Shown here piece after piece: positions 48,530-51,580 of a stretch of 51,580 nucleotides of DNA. Within the stretch, counting starts at the first letter, position 1; the number at the start of each line of letters is the position of its first letter. The stretch comes from Chloroflexota bacterium. GTDB taxonomy: Bacteria; Chloroflexota; Limnocylindria; Limnocylindrales; CSP1-4. Location: contig PMYK01000042.1 in NCBI GenBank assembly GCA_003171255.1, positions 1 to 51,580 of the forward strand. The letters run 5' to 3'. The notes under the pieces are model-generated. The model ran no database searches and had not been told where the DNA came from. It saw nothing but the letters and a program-made list of their open reading frames with translations. The translations under genes were made by a program, and so were the position numbers.

Positions 48530-49926
48530 AGCTCGCCCTCTCGCTCTCTGCGGCCGTGAGGCCTGCTCTGTTCTGTGGGATGCGGCGGCAACACGCGCAC
48601 CATCATCGGCGGCACGGTTCTCGGTCTGGACTCGGGCTGAAACCTTCCGGCGTCCCGATGGGCATGCTCGCGTCGATTGCGATCGGCCGAGTTCTTGATT
48701 GCCGCGGCCGATGCCTCTCGCTCGGACCTCGTTCGCACAACGTCGTCCGGCTCGACCGGCATCCTGGCGAAGACACGGTAGCCGCCGGTCAAGACCGGCC
48801 CGGCCTCCAGCACTCCGCCGAAGAGGGCAACGCGCTCTTTCATTCCGATCAGGCCATGACCACGGCCGTCGCCCGCGGTCAGCAGCGGCGCCGCCGCGCC
48901 TCTGCCGTCGTCGACGACCTCGATCTCGAGCGTGTCCGAGGTATATCGGACGGTGACGCGCGCGGTGGCCTTGCCGCCGTGCTTGACCGTGTTGGTGAGT
49001 GCCTCCTGTGCGATGCGATACGCAGCCAGGTCCATGCCGGCCGGCAGGCAGCAGGCCGATCCCTCGATCGAGAGCTCCACGGGCAGGCCGGCATCGCGAA
49101 CGTTGCCGATGAGCCGCTCGATCTCACCCAGGCCAGGCTGCGGGCCCATGCCCGGATCGTCGGCGCGCAGGACCTCGAGCATGCGGCGCATCTCGGTCAG
49201 AGCGGTCCGACCTGCCGCCTCGACGGCCTCGAGCGCGCCTTTCGCCGACGCTGGGTCCTTGTCCACGACCCGGCGCGCGCCCGCGGCCTGGACGACCATG
49301 ACGCTGACGTAGTGAGCGACGACGTCGTGCAGCTCGCGAGCGATGCGGGCCCGTTCCTCGGTCACGGCCTGGGTAGCCTTCTCCTCCCGCTCACGCTCCA
49401 GCTCCACGGCCCGGTCCTCGAGCTGTCTCGTGTACGCGCGGCGGACGCGCAGGTTGTCGCCGATCAGCCAGGCCACGCCGTAGGAGAGGTAGGTGCTGGT
49501 GAGCTCCCCGGACCAACCGGGTCTCGAGCCGAGGAAGGCGTACGCCTCGACGCTGATCAATATGCCGCCGGCGGTGATCGCAGCCGCGATCGTAGCCCGG
49601 CGCCGCGGCTCGTTTGCGGCGACCGTGTAGAACGCAACAAAGATGCCGAGATACGCGATCGACTGGGTGTAGCCGAGCACGCTGTACAAGGTGATGGCGG
49701 AGCCGGTGATGTACAGGATCCGCATCGGATTCTGGCGACGCCAGGCGATCGGCAGCGTCTGCAGCACCAGCAGGGGGACGCTTATGGCGTCCAGCCGAAC
49801 GTTGCCGTTCACCGCCGTTCCGAGGGCCAGGCACATCAGGATCACGGCCATCGCCACATCGACGCGGTCCTGGTTCCAGTGGAGGCGACTCAAGTCCCGC
49901 CGCGGGATGGCGATAGCGCGTTGCAT
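48526..49926 (-). CDS. Sensor histidine kinase (HisKA_3/NarX-like)
   Basis: A 466-residue sensor kinase. The N-terminal ~160 residues carry about five membrane helices (VAMAVILMCLALG..., ILYITGSAITLYSV, IAYLGIFVAFYTV, AAAITAGGILISVEAYAFLG). After a short coiled coil, HisKA_3 has the phosphorylated His200 in ARIARELHDVVAHYVSVMVVQA. The ATPase domain shows the N-box LTNTVKHGG, DDGRG and GHGLIGMKERVALFGG. The last ~75 residues are a disordered Arg-rich tail. ATG at 49926 is chosen; an in-frame ATG nine codons earlier is possible. Its stop overlaps the regulator start. The signal is unknown. Confidence 0.92.
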   Translation of the reverse strand: MQRAIAIPRRDLSRLHWNQDRVDVAMAVILMCLALGTAVNGNVRLDAISVPLLVLQTLPIAWRRQNPMRILYITGSAITLYSVLGYTQSIAYLGIFVAFYTVAANEPRRRATIAAAITAGGILISVEAYAFLGSRPGWSGELTSTYLSYGVAWLIGDNLRVRRAYTRQLEDRAVELEREREEKATQAVTEERARIARELHDVVAHYVSVMVVQAAGARRVVDKDPASAKGALEAVEAAGRTALTEMRRMLEVLRADDPGMGPQPGLGEIERLIGNVRDAGLPVELSIEGSACCLPAGMDLAAYRIAQEALTNTVKHGGKATARVTVRYTSDTLEIEVVDDGRGAAAPLLTAGDGRGHGLIGMKERVALFGGVLEAGPVLTGGYRVFARMPVEPDDVVRTRSEREASAAAIKNSADRNRREHAHRDAGRFQPESRPRTVPPMMVRVLPPHPTEQSRPHGRREREGEL

Positions 49927-50266
49927 GGTCGCACGGTACCCCCCGGCCGCCATCCCCGCATCAGTCGCAGGCAGGATCGTCGCCACTCCACGCGGATGAA
50001 ACTGGCCCCGGTGCTCCAGAGTGGTGCTTCTCCCGACTTTGGTCCCAGGACCAACCGGCCGACTTCCAACAAGGAGGGGACCGACGACAAGAAGCCCAGG
50101 AGCGCAACGGTGAGCAATCCCGTGGGAGAGTCGGCCTCGACCGGAGCCGGACCCGCCAGCACCTCGCAGTCGCGCCGCGCGGCCTGGTCCTGCCCCGGCT
50201 CGCCCGCACGCTCAGCCGCGTAAGCAGCATCGGCGCCTTGACCGTTGGTCCCCGCTCGGTTGGTTT
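49927..50266. other. Spacer with no recognised gene
   Basis: About 340 bases upstream of the kinase. Frames here lack convincing starts; one minus-strand frame contains a short hydrophobic stretch but no binding site. The kinase promoter is expected here, but I cannot place it. Confidence 0.35.
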
Positions 50267-50566
50267 CTAGTGCGCCGGTGCGCGCCGAATGTACGTAACG
50301 GTCAGCTTTCCGATAGGGCGCGAAGTTAGGATCTGCGACCAGATCACGAGGCCGACGATCAACGGGGTGAGTATCAGCGCAAGAAGCCCCCAGGCGGCGC
50401 CCCACTGTCCCTCGACGTAGTGCTGTCCGGCCGGCTCATAGCCCTGGCTCAGTAGCAGGACCGCATCGCGGTGGAAGGACTCAATGAGATCCTCGTAGCG
50501 CCGGCTGTGATAGCCGCGGATGAGGACCGGGCTGTTTCCCTCCGGCGGCCAAGTGTCGATGTCCAT
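50267..50566 (-). CDS. Small membrane protein of unknown function
   Basis: A 99-residue protein with one membrane helix (~residues 58-80, AAWGLLALILTPLIVGLVIW). Before it comes FHRDAVLLLSQGYEPAGQHYVEGQWG; after it PIGKLTVTYIRRAP. The GY-x-P-x-x-Q-x-[YW]-x-x-G-[QY]-[WY]-G then helix then P-x-G-x-L-T-V-T-Y pattern is shared with a set of short uncharacterised bacterial proteins. ATG at 50566 follows GGGAGGAG. Function unknown. Confidence 0.72.
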   Translation of the reverse strand: MDIDTWPPEGNSPVLIRGYHSRRYEDLIESFHRDAVLLLSQGYEPAGQHYVEGQWGAAWGLLALILTPLIVGLVIWSQILTSRPIGKLTVTYIRRAPAH

Positions 50567-50831
50567 GATCGCTCCTCCCTCAGCGGAATCCGAATTCGCT
50601 GGCAGTCCAAGTAGGAGCTGACCGCCCGCGGCACAGGGCCGGTATTGGTGAGTTTAGTCCGGGCAGTCAGATTCCGAGAGCCCGGCCGGGCTCGGTAGGT
50701 GGCAACACGGACGCTATTGGGCTGCCGACAACCGGTGATCTGGCCTCGCGTTACCCCGGTTGGAATCTGTCCAGGTTCGAGCGGGAGTAGCCGGCGGCGG
50801 GGCGGCCTCGGGCACAGAACTGCGTTGGTCG
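50567..50831. other. Spacer between kamA and the small membrane protein gene
   Basis: 265 bases. Contains GCCCGGCCGGGC-type self-complementary sequence near 50683-50694 that could act as part of a terminator. No gene supported. Confidence 0.35.
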
Positions 50832-51580
50832 CTAGAGCAGCTCTCCGTGTGACCAGCCCGTAGCGTCGCCCTCGCGGGGGCGGGGCTCCTCGCCGGGCGG
50901 GTACTCGAACGTTGGCTCGTGCGTCGCCGCAGGCTTCGCCGCCGAGGTGGAGGTCTCGGGCGCGGGTGCTCCATTCGCGCCGCCGGCCACCGCGGCCCCC
51001 GGCGTCTGGCCGTTCGAGCCGGGCTCCAGAGCGCCCATCGGCTGCCTGGCCGTGCCTTCGATCGCCCCTACGCCGTAGGGCACCCATTTCGACGGATTCT
51101 GAAGTCGATGAGGTTCCGTGCGACCGCGGAGGTGGGCCTGCTCGAAGCCGGACGGCTCGATCCACATCTGCTTGCCATCGAGCAGCCCTTCGATGCCGCC
51201 CTGGCCCGGCTGGGAGCGGGGGTGCTGGCAGTACTGGCAGTTGGCCTTGTCGTGGGGCGTGTACTGCGCGGGCTCCTCGTAGGTCGTGATGTAGCCCTCG
51301 AAGTTACGCAGCACGACCTTGTGGTCCGAGTAGCTGATCAGGTAGTTCGGCATGACCGGGATCTTGCCGCCGCCGCCTGGGGCGTCCACGACGTAGGTCG
51401 GCACGGCGTAGCCCGAGGTGTGGCCGCGGAGGCCCTCCATGATCTCGATGCCCTTGCCGACCGGCGTTCGGAAGTGGCCGGAACCCTCGACGAGGTCGCA
51501 CTGGTAGATGTAGTAGGGCCGGATGCGGAACTCGACGAGCTTGTGGACGAGGGCCCGCATGATGTGGACGCAGTCGTTGA
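50832..51580 (-). CDS. kamA: Lysine 2,3-aminomutase, C-terminal part (runs off the window end)
   Basis: The frame is open through the last base, so the N-terminal part, including the radical-SAM CxxxCxxC motif, lies outside the window. The visible 249 residues are Kam[69 protein letters not shown], with the PLP Lys in GGGGKIP, then a C-terminal [15 protein letters not shown] that supplies metal-binding cysteines seen in KamA. The enzyme turns lysine into beta-lysine. A ~60-residue Pro/Ala/Gly tail ([19 protein letters not shown]...) after the domain is longer than usual. Confidence 0.92.
   Translation of the reverse strand, partial: NDCVHIMRALVHKLVEFRIRPYYIYQCDLVEGSGHFRTPVGKGIEIMEGLRGHTSGYAVPTYVVDAPGGGGKIPVMPNYLISYSDHKVVLRNFEGYITTYEEPAQYTPHDKANCQYCQHPRSQPGQGGIEGLLDGKQMWIEPSGFEQAHLRGRTEPHRLQNPSKWVPYGVGAIEGTARQPMGALEPGSNGQTPGAAVAGGANGAPAPETSTSAAKPAATHEPTFEYPPGEEPRPREGDATGWSHGELL

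Noticed and set aside
48556-50223. A 555-codon plus-strand frame opposite the histidine kinase
   Set aside because: Antisense of the kinase with no independent homology.
49996-50223. A short plus-strand frame starting MKLAPVLQSG, with AAGGAGG inside it
   Set aside because: The AAGGAGG at ~50071 is not correctly placed for any start and the composition is not protein-like.
1-51580. Search for tRNA, rRNA, CRISPR arrays and transposases
   Set aside because: No cloverleaf with a TTCGA-type T-arm, no conserved rRNA stretch, no spaced direct repeats, and no transposase or integrase motif was found by eye; small RNAs could be missed.

Overview
The window is a GC-rich, densely coded bacterial chromosome segment with about 47 genes, no rRNA or tRNA gene seen, no CRISPR array and no insertion sequence. 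Gene content points to a soil or freshwater Chloroflexota, perhaps a Limnocylindria/Ellin6529-type lineage, although an actinobacterium-like relative cannot be excluded. The clues are MurT/GatD peptidoglycan amidation, polyphosphate glucokinase, a SufC-SufS-SufU cluster led by an Rrf2 regulator, a full ECF transporter, PduO, KamA and many GTG/TTG starts behind good GGAGG-type sites. The taxonomic call is inference.

Layout. 0-9.5 kb: 3' end of glutamine synthetase; a metallo-beta-lactamase-fold lipoprotein followed by the broken tail of a diverged second copy; two short-chain dehydrogenase-type proteins; polyphosphate glucokinase; a small zinc ribbon protein; a TrkA-linked potassium channel; an aldehyde dehydrogenase; and a membrane-anchored zinc-ribbon/kelch protein. 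9.6-16.5 kb: murT-gatD; a 60-residue sigma region-4-only protein translationally coupled to a membrane protein with an outside BNR/YCF48-like repeat domain; and an ABC exporter whose ATPase carries an N-terminal PLDc_N membrane domain. 16.5-25.7 kb: Nudix hydrolase, purE, galT, then nucleoside hydrolase with a complete ECF transporter (S, T, A, A), acetate kinase and a second MBL hydrolase.

26-32.7 kb: Rrf2 regulator-sufC-sufS-sufU on the minus strand, with no sufB or sufD, and with a TTGACG-N17-TATACT promoter followed by a perfect inverted repeat; then a large secreted subtilase. 32.9-38.1 kb: an NfeD-like OB-fold protein, flotillin and TelA in one operon; then a drug-type ABC-2 exporter divergent from a MarR regulator across a short palindrome. 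38.1-44 kb: a gene-poor patch with remnants (GGDEF tail, aminopropyltransferase-like tail, DUF885-like N-terminus) interspersed with a zinc-ribbon protein, a serine beta-lactamase-fold lipoprotein, a Bax-inhibitor-1 protein, PduO, a MIP18/SufT-type protein, DUF433 and an unknown Ala/Pro/Lys-rich protein. 44-51.6 kb: a class IV aminotransferase behind a structured, T-box-like leader; a MacB/FtsX-type ABC pair; a NarL-type two-component system that may control it; a small membrane protein; and the 3' part of kamA.

Functional themes are cell-envelope maintenance (MurT/GatD, flotillin/TelA, three exporters), Fe-S assembly (Suf plus the MIP18 protein), nucleoside and sugar salvage (nucleoside hydrolase/ECF, GalT, PurE, PPGK) and several small regulatory circuits visible in the DNA. 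No single unmistakably new system was found. The best candidates for something undescribed are the sigma-region-4/BNR membrane pair, the OB-fold/flotillin/TelA operon, the PLDc_N-ABC fusion and the T-box-like leader.
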